12,711 bases of DNA, taken from JBKPFU01 sp046728975. GTDB taxonomy: Bacteria; Actinomycetota; Thermoleophilia; Gaiellales; Gaiellaceae. The position numbers were made by a program, and so were the translations under genes. The stretch lies in the NCBI GenBank assembly GCA_046728975.1, contig JBKPFU010000031.1, positions 1 through 12,711 on the forward strand, read 5' to 3'. The notes beneath the pieces are model-generated. The model did no database searches and was not told the origin of the DNA. It was given only the letters and a program-made list of their open reading frames with translations. Below are positions 5,958 through 12,711 of this stretch, piece by piece; position 1 is the stretch's first letter; the number at the start of each line of letters is the position of its first letter.

Positions 5958-7355
5958 CTACAGGCTCTTCAGATACTCGACGAGGTCGCTCTTGTCCTGT
6001 GCGCTCAGCCCGAGGTTGAAGCAGCTGTTGTAGTGGTCGACGACGGCCATCAGCGTGGGGAAGCGCCCGTCGTGGTAGAAGCCGCGCTTCGACCTCGTGA
6101 AGAGCGCTTGCAGCGGCGCCGTCACGTAGGTCCCGTCCGGGCCGCGGTCGGCCTGGAAAGAGTCGATGCAGATCTCGCGCGGCTTATGGGCGTTGTAGCC
6201 GGGCTCAGTGCCGAGCGAGCCCATGTGGCAGCCCGCGCACCTGCCCTTGCGCTTGAAGACCTGGGCCCCGCGGGCGGCGGCCGCCGCGTCGAAGCTGCCG
6301 GCCGGCGGCTTCGGGGCCGGCAAGTCGAGCTGATAAGCGTGCAGCGCCGCCAGCTTCGGCGTTACCAGGTCGGGGAGCCCTGTGTCCTGGGGCGGGACGG
6401 GCAGGACGCCCTCCCCGACGTACGGGTGCGTGTGCCCGAAGCCCGCCGCCGCGGCCAGCGGGAACTTCGCGGCGTCGTCGAGCCGCGGATCGAAGAAGTT
6501 GCCCTGGCCGTGCATCTCGAGGTTGGCGACGAACGCGTTCCAGTAGGTGACGGTTCCCCAGCCACCCTCCCAGGTGTGCAGGTTCTGACCCGCCTTGCCG
6601 AAGGCACTCGGGATTCGTGTCGCCGCCGACCCGCCGTCCGGACGGAACGCCTTCCCGTCGAGGTTGAGCGTGGCGTCGAACATGCCCGGCCCCCAGGAGA
6701 GCAGCACCGTCTTCACCGTCGCCACATCCGTGTGCAGCAGGTCCGCGAGCGGCTGCAGGTTCGGAGCGCTGGCGACGACTGCACCGACGTTCAGGTCTTG
6801 GTTTGGCCAACCGTCGAGCCGGTTGCCGATCCCGGGTGCGAACGAGTCGTCAACCGTCGAGTGGCAGACCGCGCAGGTGATTCCGACGGAGGAGAACCGG
6901 TCGCCGTCGAAGAAGCCCTGGACGCCCACGACGGCGTTCAGCCTCAGCAGCTTGACCGTAACCGCCGGGTCGTCGAGGTTGACCTTGCCGTGCCTGATCG
7001 CGGCCGCGACCTGCGGCGGGATCGCCGTCGCGTCCACCTTGAGGCCCACCGCAAGCGCCTGCTTCGGGCTGATGCCAGGGCCGACGCCGCCGAGCTTCGC
7101 TCCCTCGATTGCCTTGTGCAAACCGAGAACGCCACCCCACACCGCCTCGTCGCCGAAGGTGTCGAAGCGGAACACACGCCGCCCCTCGAGGAAGAGACGC
7201 TGCGCGTTCGCGAGCCCGGGGTCGCGGTGCGCCGCGCTCCGGTCGGAGAAGGCGCTGACCGTGCCATTGACGAGGATGCCGCCGAGCAGGAGGAGTCCGG
7301 CAACCCCAGCGAGGGCAAGCAAGGAGGCAAGAAGCTTCTTGAGTACGGCAGTCAC
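5958..7355 (-). CDS. Membrane-anchored diheme cytochrome c (CcpA/MauG-like peroxidase superfamily)
   Basis: The protein has 465 residues and starts at GTG 7355, with GGAGG (7367-7371) 11 bases upstream. Residues 9-33 form a hydrophobic segment that is a signal anchor or uncleaved signal, placing the protein outside the membrane. Two heme c attachment motifs are present: CAVCH (161-165) and CAGCH (373-377). The C-terminal block SKRGFYHDGRFPTLMAVVDHYN (423-443) followed by the ending LVEYLKSL matches the second heme domain of bacterial diheme cytochrome c peroxidases, where HDGR and TL..VV..YN are conserved. The family moves electrons from periplasmic donors to peroxide or oxidises protein or organic substrates; the substrate cannot be read from the sequence. 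It is longer than classic CcpA (about 320 residues), with about 130 extra residues before the first heme. A CRP-type operator lies just upstream, and a Crp/Fnr regulator gene is 91 bases further upstream on the same strand. Confidence 0.85.
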   Translation of the reverse strand: MTAVLKKLLASLLALAGVAGLLLLGGILVNGTVSAFSDRSAAHRDPGLANAQRLFLEGRRVFRFDTFGDEAVWGGVLGLHKAIEGAKLGGVGPGISPKQALAVGLKVDATAIPPQVAAAIRHGKVNLDDPAVTVKLLRLNAVVGVQGFFDGDRFSSVGITCAVCHSTVDDSFAPGIGNRLDGWPNQDLNVGAVVASAPNLQPLADLLHTDVATVKTVLLSWGPGMFDATLNLDGKAFRPDGGSAATRIPSAFGKAGQNLHTWEGGWGTVTYWNAFVANLEMHGQGNFFDPRLDDAAKFPLAAAAGFGHTHPYVGEGVLPVPPQDTGLPDLVTPKLAALHAYQLDLPAPKPPAGSFDAAAAARGAQVFKRKGRCAGCHMGSLGTEPGYNAHKPREICIDSFQADRGPDGTYVTAPLQALFTRSKRGFYHDGRFPTLMAVVDHYNSCFNLGLSAQDKSDLVEYLKSL

Positions 7356-7389
7356 GTAGCGAAGCGCCTCCGTTAGCCGCGACCGCGGC

Positions 7390-7395
7390 AGCCTA
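7390..7395 (-). promoter_or_regulatory. Candidate -10 element of the cytochrome promoter
   Basis: The minus strand reads TAGGCT, which keeps the three most conserved positions of TATAAT (T1, A2, T6). It starts 21 bases after the end of the CRP-type palindrome, so transcription would begin near 7383 with a leader of about 28 bases. No good -35 hexamer is present at the matching distance, as expected of a promoter that needs an activator. Confidence 0.3.
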
Positions 7396-7416
7396 AGCGA
7401 ATCCGGCGGCTCGACA

Positions 7417-7432
7417 TGTGATAATTGTCACA
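7417..7432. promoter_or_regulatory. CRP-type operator TGTGA-N6-TCACA upstream of the cytochrome gene
   Basis: The site is TGTGATAATTGTCACA. Both five-base arms match the CRP consensus exactly, and four of the six central bases are also symmetric (AATT). It lies 62 bases before the cytochrome start codon, in an AT-rich island within otherwise GC-rich DNA. The adjacent Crp/Fnr gene is the obvious candidate to bind it, because its recognition helix carries the CRP set of base-contacting residues. Relative to the TAGGCT -10 candidate its centre falls at about -41.5, the position of class II activation. Confidence 0.7.
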
Positions 7433-7446
7433 CCGGGTAAGAATCC

Positions 7447-8136
7447 TCACATCGGGACGGTCTCCGCGGCACCGAGGACAGACTCAGGCGCGGCGCGCAA
7501 CAAGTAGGTGGAACCGCGACGCGTCACGAAGCCCGTGCGTTGCAGCTCATCAACCGCCCGCGTGACCGTCTCGCGCGAGGAACCGATCATCTCGGCTAGC
7601 AACGCGTGGCTGACAGGAAAGTCGATCCGGATCCCATCGCGCACGACATGCCCGTGCCGGCGCGCCAGCTGACGCAGCTTCCGCTGCACTCGCTCGAGGT
7701 GGCGCGTCGGCGCGAAATTCGCGATCGCGTCCTGCCTCTGGGAGAGCGCCGACATCAACTGCTCCACGACCCGCTGGGCCACCACCGCGAGGCCGAGGAG
7801 CTCGTCGCGGCTCTCAGGCGAGACCATTCGTATCCGTGAGGCGCCGAGTCCGAACAGCGCTTCCTCGGGGCTCGGCGGCAGCAAGAGCCCACCCGTCCCT
7901 GCCTCACAGGTGATCACGGACCGGGAGAGGTCGGGGAACGTCGCACGCAAGACGACGAACCCGTCTTCGACGACGAGCAGCGCCGCAGTCGAGAACGAGG
8001 CGCGGAAGTGGGGGACCCCAGGTTCGATCTCGACGGCGCGACTCCCGGCAAGAACCGCGGCGGCCTGCTCGGCCTGCGGTGAGGGCAGACCGTCGAGAAG
8101 GCGCTGCAGCCCGCTGCTGAGGAGCCCTTCCCGCAC
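7447..8136 (-). CDS. Crp/Fnr-family transcriptional regulator with CRP-like recognition helix
   Basis: This is a 229-residue protein from GTG 8136; an in-frame TGA lies just upstream, so a longer start is excluded. The plan is that of a Crp/Fnr regulator: an N-terminal beta-rich sensor domain (about 30-113), a long dimerisation helix (about 114-140) and a C-terminal winged HTH (about 174-213). The recognition helix SSRETVTRAVDELQ (186-199) keeps R188, E189 and R193, equivalent to CRP R180, E181 and R185, which read GTGA. The sensor domain lacks both the phosphate-binding cassette of cAMP-binding members and the cysteine cluster of FNR (only C77 is present), so the signal is unknown. No clear ribosome site precedes the start. 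It is encoded upstream of the diheme cytochrome on the same strand, with a matching operator between them. Confidence 0.85.
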   Translation of the reverse strand: MREGLLSSGLQRLLDGLPSPQAEQAAAVLAGSRAVEIEPGVPHFRASFSTAALLVVEDGFVVLRATFPDLSRSVITCEAGTGGLLLPPSPEEALFGLGASRIRMVSPESRDELLGLAVVAQRVVEQLMSALSQRQDAIANFAPTRHLERVQRKLRQLARRHGHVVRDGIRIDFPVSHALLAEMIGSSRETVTRAVDELQRTGFVTRRGSTYLLRAAPESVLGAAETVPM

Positions 8137-8296
8137 GTTTTTTCAGTGTCGTTTGGAAGGGCGGTTCTTACGCCGTCGTTCAGCGTTCACCGAGCCGTCG
8201 CGCGCCAGTTCCAGCGCGGTCGCAGGCGGCGAGGGCGTTTGCCGGGGACGACGCCGACCCCAGCTGCCGGCCGCAGTCAGGAGCGCGAACGTCGAA

Positions 8297-9128
8297 CTAC
8301 TCGGTTGGTGTGAGAAACGACGACCCGACGCCGAGCACCGAGAGCAGGCTCAGCGCAGTGAGAACCGCGACCGCAAGCGTGAGCACGGCCGCCACGCTCA
8401 CCCGCAATGGCCGCGTGCGTTCCCGCGTGAGGAGTGTCAGGCAGCCGCCGACAAGCAGAAGCTCGAACGCCGCGGTGACGGCGTCGCCGAACCCGACGGG
8501 CTCCGGTTTCCAGTGCTCGGGGCCGAGTGGGAGCCCCCAGATGCGGACGACTGCCCAGAGTGCGACGATCAGACCGTTGCCGAGTGCGCCGAGCCCGAGG
8601 AGCGGGCGCCAGCGGCGCAGCAGGAGCCAGATCGGCCAGACCAGCTGGGCGATTCCGCTCCCGACGAAGAAGACGCCGAAGAGCGTGTACTCGTCGAAGT
8701 GAGGCTTGGCCACGGCAAAATGGATCGCAGCCGCACCGGCGGACAGGAGCGCCACCGTGAAGATGAGCGCGTCGCGGGCACCCGCGCTTGCGAGTCCTCG
8801 CCCGACGAACGTCGTGATCGGCACAATCGCTACCGCCACGGCCGCCGTCACGGCCGCAGCGACGACCGCGGCGAGCGTGTCGGCCTCCGAAAAGCCGGGC
8901 GTCAGTGGGAAGATCGCTGGGAGCAACGCCGCAAATGACCGCCGCCGGCACGACCCGGAAAACCGCTTGGCGGGTCCTCCTCGCGAGTTCACGCTCGGCC
9001 TCAAGACGCTCGGCTGTCCCGGCCTCGCGCCACTCCCGCTCCCATGCGGGCTCCGTCCGCGCGTGGCGTAGAGCCCACTCCGTCTCAGCCCTCGACCCGG
9101 AACGAAGCCGTACCCGCATTCGCTGCAT
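8297..9128 (-). pseudogene. Six-helix membrane protein with one frame break
   Basis: The start ATG 9128 is well supported by AAGGGAG six bases upstream. The first frame gives a charged soluble N-terminus of about 60 residues (MQRMRVRLRSGSRAETEW..., ending RRTRQAVFRVVPAAV). At about 8930-8950 coding character passes to another frame, which begins near FAALLPAIFPLTPGFSEAD and continues with six hydrophobic segments to TAG 8297-8299. Omitting one base near 8936 joins the two halves smoothly (VVPAAV + FAALLPAIF) into about 276 residues. The segment HFAVAKPHFDEYTLFGVFFV, with two histidines and an acidic residue beside a helix, resembles an unnamed actinobacterial integral membrane family. The function is unknown. 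The break may be a sequencing error, a recent mutation, or programmed frameshifting; no classic slippery heptamer is seen. If only the second frame is translated, a truncated membrane protein would result. Confidence 0.65.
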
Positions 9129-9273
9129 CGGCCGCTCCCTTGTCGTACGGCACCAGACACGGGCAGGTCCGAGAATTGGTTTCGATCGCCCCTCCTGTTG
9201 GTAGCGCGAAACCGCACACAGCGCTCGGCCACCGACCCCCGGTCAGCAGAACCAACCTCCTTGGGTCTTACAC
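9129..9273 (-). other. Intergenic strip with strong Shine-Dalgarno-like sequence but no clear gene
   Basis: The 145 bases between the peptidase stop and the membrane-protein start hold a perfect AAGGAGG on the minus strand (9256-9262) and a second AGGAGG further on, yet neither is followed by ATG, GTG or TTG at useful spacing. A weak four-base GACC/GGTC hairpin follows the first. A frame opened by CTG could be read into the downstream gene, but such a start is unlikely. I see no tRNA or known RNA. Confidence 0.3.
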
Positions 9274-10410
9274 CTAGGGCGCCAGCTCGTATGGGTAGCG
9301 CGTGAGCGTCTCGCTGGCGTCCTCGGTGACCAACAGGAGGTCTTCGAACCGCACCTCGCCGACCTCGCGCTGCCACAGGCCGGGCTCGATCGCGATCACG
9401 TCGCCGACGACGAGCTCGCTATGACCCGTTCGGCCGAGGGCCGGAGCCTCGTGAACCTCGAGGCCAACACCGTGACCAAGCGAGAACTGGAAGCCTTCAT
9501 TCCGATCCTCTCCCGGCCCGGTTCTCTGCGTGCGATGCCCCGCGGGCTCGAACACGTCGCACACCAGGTCGTGCAGCTCACGTCCGGTGATCCCGGGCCG
9601 CACCGCCTCCCTTGCCCGTTCGAGCACCTCGCGCACGAGCGCCTCGAGCGCGCGCACTGCCTCGGCGATCTCGCCGACGACAAATGTACGGGTCATGTCC
9701 GCCCAGCATCCCGAATCCTCATCGCGCGGCCAGAGGTCGATCACGATCGGCAGGTTCGCCGGCAGCGGACCCGAGCCAGGCTCGTGACCGAACCCGTCCC
9801 AAACGGACGCGATGATGACGTCCGGAGGTGTCGGCGCGCCGCGTTGCTGGCAGGCCTCGCGCAGCACGCCGCGAACCGACTCCGCGGTGAGGACCTCGCC
9901 GTCGAGCATGAGTCGCTCGCCGTCGACCACCGCTTGCTGCAGTAGGGCCGCGGCGGCGCTCATCCCGGCCTCCGCCGCCGCTTGCGCTCTGCGAATGCCT
10001 TCGAGCTCCTCCGCCGATTTCACCCGCCGCCTGGCCGTGATCGCCTCGAAATCAGGATGCAGAACGATGCCGTCTGCACGAAGCCGATCCGCAACAGCGA
10101 CCGGCATGGCGGGGTCCGCGATCGCCTCGCCTACACCCATTGCCGCAGCGGCGCGCGAAGCCAGCTCGACGCCCACCTCGTAAACGCTCATGCCGCTCTC
10201 GAGAAGCTCGTAGAAGCCGAGATCCGCGATGTCGTGGAGAACCGCGTCGGGCGCGGCCGTCTCCAACCGTGTGCGTTCGAGAGGGCTTGCCTCCACGTGC
10301 ATCCGCCCATCGACGATGCCGAGCAGAAACGGGTCGCCGATCGGGAGCGGAAGCTCGTGGCGCATGGAAGCCGAGCGCTCGGTATCGCCATGGAAGAGGA
10401 AGTCGGTCAT
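9274..10410 (-). CDS. M24 family metallopeptidase (Xaa-Pro aminopeptidase-like)
   Basis: The product is 378 residues from ATG 10410. The C-terminal pita-bread domain (about 135-378) carries all five metal ligands of the M24 family: D225 (VIDLWP), D238 (ADMTRTF), H313 (SLGHGVGLEVHE), E342 (AIEPGL) and E356 (RFEDLLLV). H320 corresponds to the second active-site histidine. The N-terminal domain (1-130) resembles the creatinase/prolidase N domain. It would remove an N-terminal residue before proline, or cleave X-Pro dipeptides, with two Mn2+ or Co2+ in the cytosol; the exact substrate cannot be told. IDLWPRDEDSGCWADMT differs from the usual ID.G....YCSDITRT around the first ligand, but this form occurs in M24 branches of unknown specificity. 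It follows the DUF1203 gene by 43 bases on the same strand. Confidence 0.88.
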   Translation of the reverse strand: MTDFLFHGDTERSASMRHELPLPIGDPFLLGIVDGRMHVEASPLERTRLETAAPDAVLHDIADLGFYELLESGMSVYEVGVELASRAAAAMGVGEAIADPAMPVAVADRLRADGIVLHPDFEAITARRRVKSAEELEGIRRAQAAAEAGMSAAAALLQQAVVDGERLMLDGEVLTAESVRGVLREACQQRGAPTPPDVIIASVWDGFGHEPGSGPLPANLPIVIDLWPRDEDSGCWADMTRTFVVGEIAEAVRALEALVREVLERAREAVRPGITGRELHDLVCDVFEPAGHRTQRTGPGEDRNEGFQFSLGHGVGLEVHEAPALGRTGHSELVVGDVIAIEPGLWQREVGEVRFEDLLLVTEDASETLTRYPYELAP

Positions 10411-10453
10411 GGACGCGCGAGATTACCCACACGCGCGGCTCGCGCTCAGTGCG

Positions 10454-10936
10454 TTACGCGCGCCCGCGGTCGATGCGGGCGACGAAGCAGCCGGCCTCGG
10501 TATTGCGGACGTTGACGTAGTCGACCTCGGGGAGGTCGAGCAGGCGTGCGATCGCCGGCTCTATGCCTTCGCCGTCCGTACGCTCGAGTGCGACGACGCG
10601 TGGCCCTGCTGCGACCGCCTCAAACGTCAGCTTCAGTGGCCGGAGGTCCGGCGGGAACCCGTCTCCGTCGTAGCGCCGACACTCGTCTGCGTGGATGTAG
10701 ACCGGCCCCGGCTGGGGGAACTCGGCGACGCCCGCGTAGCTGTCGTGAGTGAACATCATGCGCGTCTCCTCGCCGTTGAACGTGCGCAGGCAGAGTCGAC
10801 AAGGCCCAAAGCCCGCGGCCGGCTCCGTGACCGCTGCATGGCCCCAGATCGGGTCGCGGCCGTTCTCGCGGACGTACGTGGCAACCTTCTGCGGCAGTGC
10901 CTCAACGGCGAAGCGGTGTGCGGCGATCGCGCTCAT
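10454..10936 (-). CDS. DUF1203 domain-containing protein
   Basis: The protein has 160 residues from ATG 10936, chosen for GAGGAGAG just upstream; an in-frame ATG at 11002 has no such support and would reach into the divergent promoter region. The blocks of the DUF1203 family are present in order: PCRLCLRTFNGEE (45-57), FPQPGPVYIHADECRRYDG (73-91) and VDYVNVRNTEAGCFVARIDR (138-157). The function of the family is unknown. C46, C49, H82, C86 and C150 sit in the most conserved blocks and could form a metal or redox site, but this is inference. There is no signal peptide or membrane helix, so it is cytosolic. The M24 peptidase gene follows after 43 bases, suggesting one transcript. It is divergent from the acyl-CoA synthetase gene. 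Confidence 0.88.
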   Translation of the reverse strand: MSAIAAHRFAVEALPQKVATYVRENGRDPIWGHAAVTEPAAGFGPCRLCLRTFNGEETRMMFTHDSYAGVAEFPQPGPVYIHADECRRYDGDGFPPDLRPLKLTFEAVAAGPRVVALERTDGEGIEPAIARLLDLPEVDYVNVRNTEAGCFVARIDRGRA

Positions 10937-11015
10937 GTCTCTCCTCGTCGGATGTCGTAGCTCCAATAACGCCCGGCGAAGCCGAAACGTGAGATCCGCC
11001 AAGGACGCGGCGTCG

Positions 11016-11044
11016 TTGACCCGGTTCGAACCGAGCGGTAGCTT
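11016..11044 (+). promoter_or_regulatory. Candidate sigma-70 promoter of the acyl-CoA synthetase gene
   Basis: TTGACC (11016-11021, five of six matches to TTGACA) and TAGCTT (11039-11044, keeping T1, A2 and T6 of TATAAT) are separated by exactly 17 bases. The implied leader to ATG 11114 is about 60 bases. The spacer is largely filled by a perfect palindrome, described separately. Confidence 0.45.
11022..11033. promoter_or_regulatory. Perfect 12-base palindrome within the promoter spacer
   Basis: CGGTTCGAACCG is perfectly self-complementary and starts directly after the TTGACC hexamer. A dimeric repressor bound here would cover the spacer and block polymerase. Which regulator might bind is unknown; no repressor gene adjoins. 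It also resembles a tRNA T-arm core, but no tRNA can be folded around it. Confidence 0.45.
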
Positions 11045-11113
11045 CGATCTGCCCGAACTGATCTACGTGGAGCCGTCCGCTCGAGCGCGCGGGGCGGCTG
11101 GAAAGGACTCGCT

Positions 11114-12711
11114 ATGGGCCGGTTCGAGGAGATGTACGGGCACTCGCTGGACGATCCGGAGGACTTTTGGACCGGCGCGGCCGCGGCGATCGACTGGTTC
11201 GAGCCGTGGGAGCGGGTGCTCGACGATTCGCGGGCACCGTTCTATCGCTGGTTTGTAGGCGGTCGCCTCAACAGCTGCCACAACGCCCTTGATCGTCATG
11301 TCGAGGGAGGTCGGGCCGATCAGCTCGCGCTCGTATACGACTCGCCGGTGACGGGAACGACGGCGGCGTTCACTTATCGCGAGTTGCGAGACGCGGTCGC
11401 CAGGTTCGCCGGTGCGCTCGCGGCGCAGGGGGTGGAGCGCGGCGATCGGGTGATCGTCTACATGCCGATGGTGCCCGAGGCGGTGATCGCGATGCTCGCC
11501 TGCGCGCGGCTCGGTGCGATCCACTCGGTGGTCTTCGGTGGCTTCGCGTCGAACGAACTGGCGAGCCGAATCGAGGACGCCAAGCCGAAGGTGGTTATCT
11601 CGGCGTCGTGCGGGATCGAGCCGGGGCGCCTGGTTCCGTACAAGCCGTTGCTCGATGCGGCGATCGCGCTCGTCGAGGCGAAGCCGGAACGGTGCATCGT
11701 CCTCCAGCGCCCGATGCTCGAGGCCGACCTCGATCCAGATCGCGACATCGACTGGGACGACGCCGTCTCGGCTGCCGAACCAGTGGGATGCGTGTCCGTC
11801 GAGGCGACGGACCCGCTGTACATCCTCTACACGTCGGGGACGACCGGCCAGCCGAAGGGGATCGTTCGCGACAACGGCGGCCACGCCGTCGCCCTCGAGT
11901 GGACGATGAAGCACGTCTACGACGTCGATCCCGGCGAGGTGTACTGGGCCGCCTCCGACGTCGGTTGGGTCGTCGGACACTCCTACATCGTTTACGCGCC
12001 GCTCTTTCACGGTTGCACGACCGTGCTCTACGAAGGCCAGCCGGTCGGAACCCCTGACGCCGGTGCCTTCTGGCGCGTGATCTCCGAGCACGACGTCTGC
12101 ACGCTCTTTACCGCGCCGACGGCGTTCCGGGCGATCCGTCAACAGGACCCGGACGGCACCCTCATCGGGCGGTACGAGCTCCCGGGCTTCCGCACGCTTT
12201 TCCTCGCGGGCGAGCGCTGCGACCCCGAGACGCTTCGCTGGGCCGAGCAAAAGCTCCGAGTCCCGGTGATCGACCACTGGTGGCAGACCGAGACCGGCTG
12301 GCCGATCGTCTCCAACTGCCTCGGCATCGAGCGGCTCCCTGTCGTTCCCGGCTCGCCGACACGCGCGGTGCCGGGATGGGATGTGCGGGTGCTGGACAGC
12401 CGCGGGAACGAGCTCCCGCGTGGCGAGATCGGCGCCCTGGCGGTGAGGCTGCCGATGCCGCCCGGTTCGTCGCCGACGCTTTGGCAAGCGGACGATCGCT
12501 TTCGTGACACGTACCTCGTTGCTTTTCCCGACTACTACGAGACGGCCGATGCCGGTTACGTCGACGATGCCGGCTACGTCTTCGTCATGTCGCGGACCGA
12601 CGACATCATCAATGTCGCCGGCCACCGCCTTTCGACCGGGGCGATCGAGGAGGTCCTCGCATCTCACCCGGACGTGGCCGAATGTGCAGTGATCGGCGTC
12701 GCGGACGAGCT
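11114..12711 (+). CDS. prpE: PrpE/ACSS3-type acyl-CoA synthetase (propionate or acetate-CoA ligase), C-terminus cut by window edge
   Basis: From ATG 11114, preceded by GAAAGGA, 532 codons run off the right edge; full members have about 620-660. This is an AMP-forming adenylating enzyme. The ATP-phosphate loop is YTSGTTGQPKG (239-249), followed by VRDNGGHAVAL, as in PrpE and ACSS3 rather than acetate-type Acs. Next come DVGWVVGHSYIVYAPL, FTAPTAFRAIRQQDP, LFLAGERCDPETLRW and the adenine motif DHWWQTETGWPIVSN (388-401). TADAGYVDDAGYVFVMSRTD (477-496) holds the ribose-binding aspartate, and DDIINVAGHRLSTGAIEEVL is the hinge into the C-terminal domain. The catalytic lysine of that domain lies beyond the window. 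It activates a short-chain acid to acyl-AMP and then acyl-CoA, feeding propionate or acetate into central metabolism. The WWQTE tryptophans favour small substrates. Propionate is inferred from family resemblance; acetate remains possible. Confidence 0.88.
   Translation, partial: MGRFEEMYGHSLDDPEDFWTGAAAAIDWFEPWERVLDDSRAPFYRWFVGGRLNSCHNALDRHVEGGRADQLALVYDSPVTGTTAAFTYRELRDAVARFAGALAAQGVERGDRVIVYMPMVPEAVIAMLACARLGAIHSVVFGGFASNELASRIEDAKPKVVISASCGIEPGRLVPYKPLLDAAIALVEAKPERCIVLQRPMLEADLDPDRDIDWDDAVSAAEPVGCVSVEATDPLYILYTSGTTGQPKGIVRDNGGHAVALEWTMKHVYDVDPGEVYWAASDVGWVVGHSYIVYAPLFHGCTTVLYEGQPVGTPDAGAFWRVISEHDVCTLFTAPTAFRAIRQQDPDGTLIGRYELPGFRTLFLAGERCDPETLRWAEQKLRVPVIDHWWQTETGWPIVSNCLGIERLPVVPGSPTRAVPGWDVRVLDSRGNELPRGEIGALAVRLPMPPGSSPTLWQADDRFRDTYLVAFPDYYETADAGYVDDAGYVFVMSRTDDIINVAGHRLSTGAIEEVLASHPDVAECAVIGVADE

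Noticed and set aside
6033..7376. 447-codon plus-strand frame opposite the cytochrome gene
   Set aside because: It is a GC-driven antisense frame; the minus strand encodes both CxxCH motifs and a coherent cytochrome.
8137..8296. Regulatory or RNA element between the membrane gene and the regulator
   Set aside because: Apart from a run of six T on the plus strand (8141 region), there is no hairpin, palindrome or promoter pair I can support.
7910..8938. 342-codon plus-strand frame spanning the regulator and the membrane gene
   Set aside because: It crosses two real minus-strand genes and has low-complexity Arg/Glu composition.
9129..9273. Possible tRNA-Ser-like pieces (GGTGGCCGAGCG and a GATCGAAACC segment)
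   Set aside because: No acceptor stem, anticodon arm or T-stem can be paired around them on either strand.
11022..11033. GGTTCGAACC as a tRNA T-arm or attachment site
   Set aside because: No cloverleaf or CCA end surrounds it and no integrase is nearby; a promoter-spacer operator explains it better.
11063..12667. 534-codon minus-strand frame opposite the acyl-CoA synthetase
   Set aside because: It is antisense to a gene with unmistakable adenylate-forming motifs; the product is Arg/Asp-rich noise.

Overview
The window is very GC-rich, densely coded bacterial DNA with GTG starts beside ATG starts and many short overlaps. Protein style (a zinc-type anti-sigma factor, an ECF sigma factor, a DUF1203 protein, a PrpE-like ligase) suggests a high-GC actinobacterium, possibly of the Thermoleophilia (Gaiella/Solirubrobacter type). 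That placement is an inference. No rRNA, tRNA, CRISPR array, transposase or phage gene was recognised, so this looks like chromosomal housekeeping and regulatory DNA rather than a mobile island.

Layout. (1) 1-1462, minus: a secreted BNR/Asp-box (sialidase-fold) protein whose C-terminus lies off the left edge. Behind it, 1529-1794 carries a decayed reading frame. (2) 1805-3609, plus: a tightly coupled cassette of a small unknown protein, an ECF sigma factor and a soluble zinc-finger anti-sigma factor, joined by ATGA and TGATG overlaps, followed 46 bases later by a PrmC/HemK-like methyltransferase. (3) 3736-4293, minus: a SixA-like histidine phosphatase, convergent with the methyltransferase. 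(4) 4392-5852, plus: a PflX-type radical SAM protein and a PIN-like protein, probably one operon. (5) 5958-8136, minus: a membrane-anchored diheme cytochrome c (CcpA/MauG-like) and, upstream of it, a Crp/Fnr regulator. (6) 8297-9128, minus: a six-helix membrane protein whose reading frame breaks once. (7) 9274-10936, minus: DUF1203 protein and M24 (Xaa-Pro) peptidase, probably co-transcribed. (8) 11114-12711, plus: a PrpE/ACSS3-type acyl-CoA synthetase, cut by the right edge.

The clearest functional circuit is in region 5. The regulator's recognition helix carries the CRP-type R-E-x-x-x-R residues, and the only obvious TGTGA-N6-TCACA site seen lies just upstream of the cytochrome gene, centred about 41.5 bases from the start that a plausible -10 would give. 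The second regulatory signal is a perfect 12-base palindrome filling the spacer of a candidate promoter for the acyl-CoA synthetase. The third point of interest is the small protein translationally coupled to the sigma/anti-sigma pair. I found no convincing new defence or mobile system.
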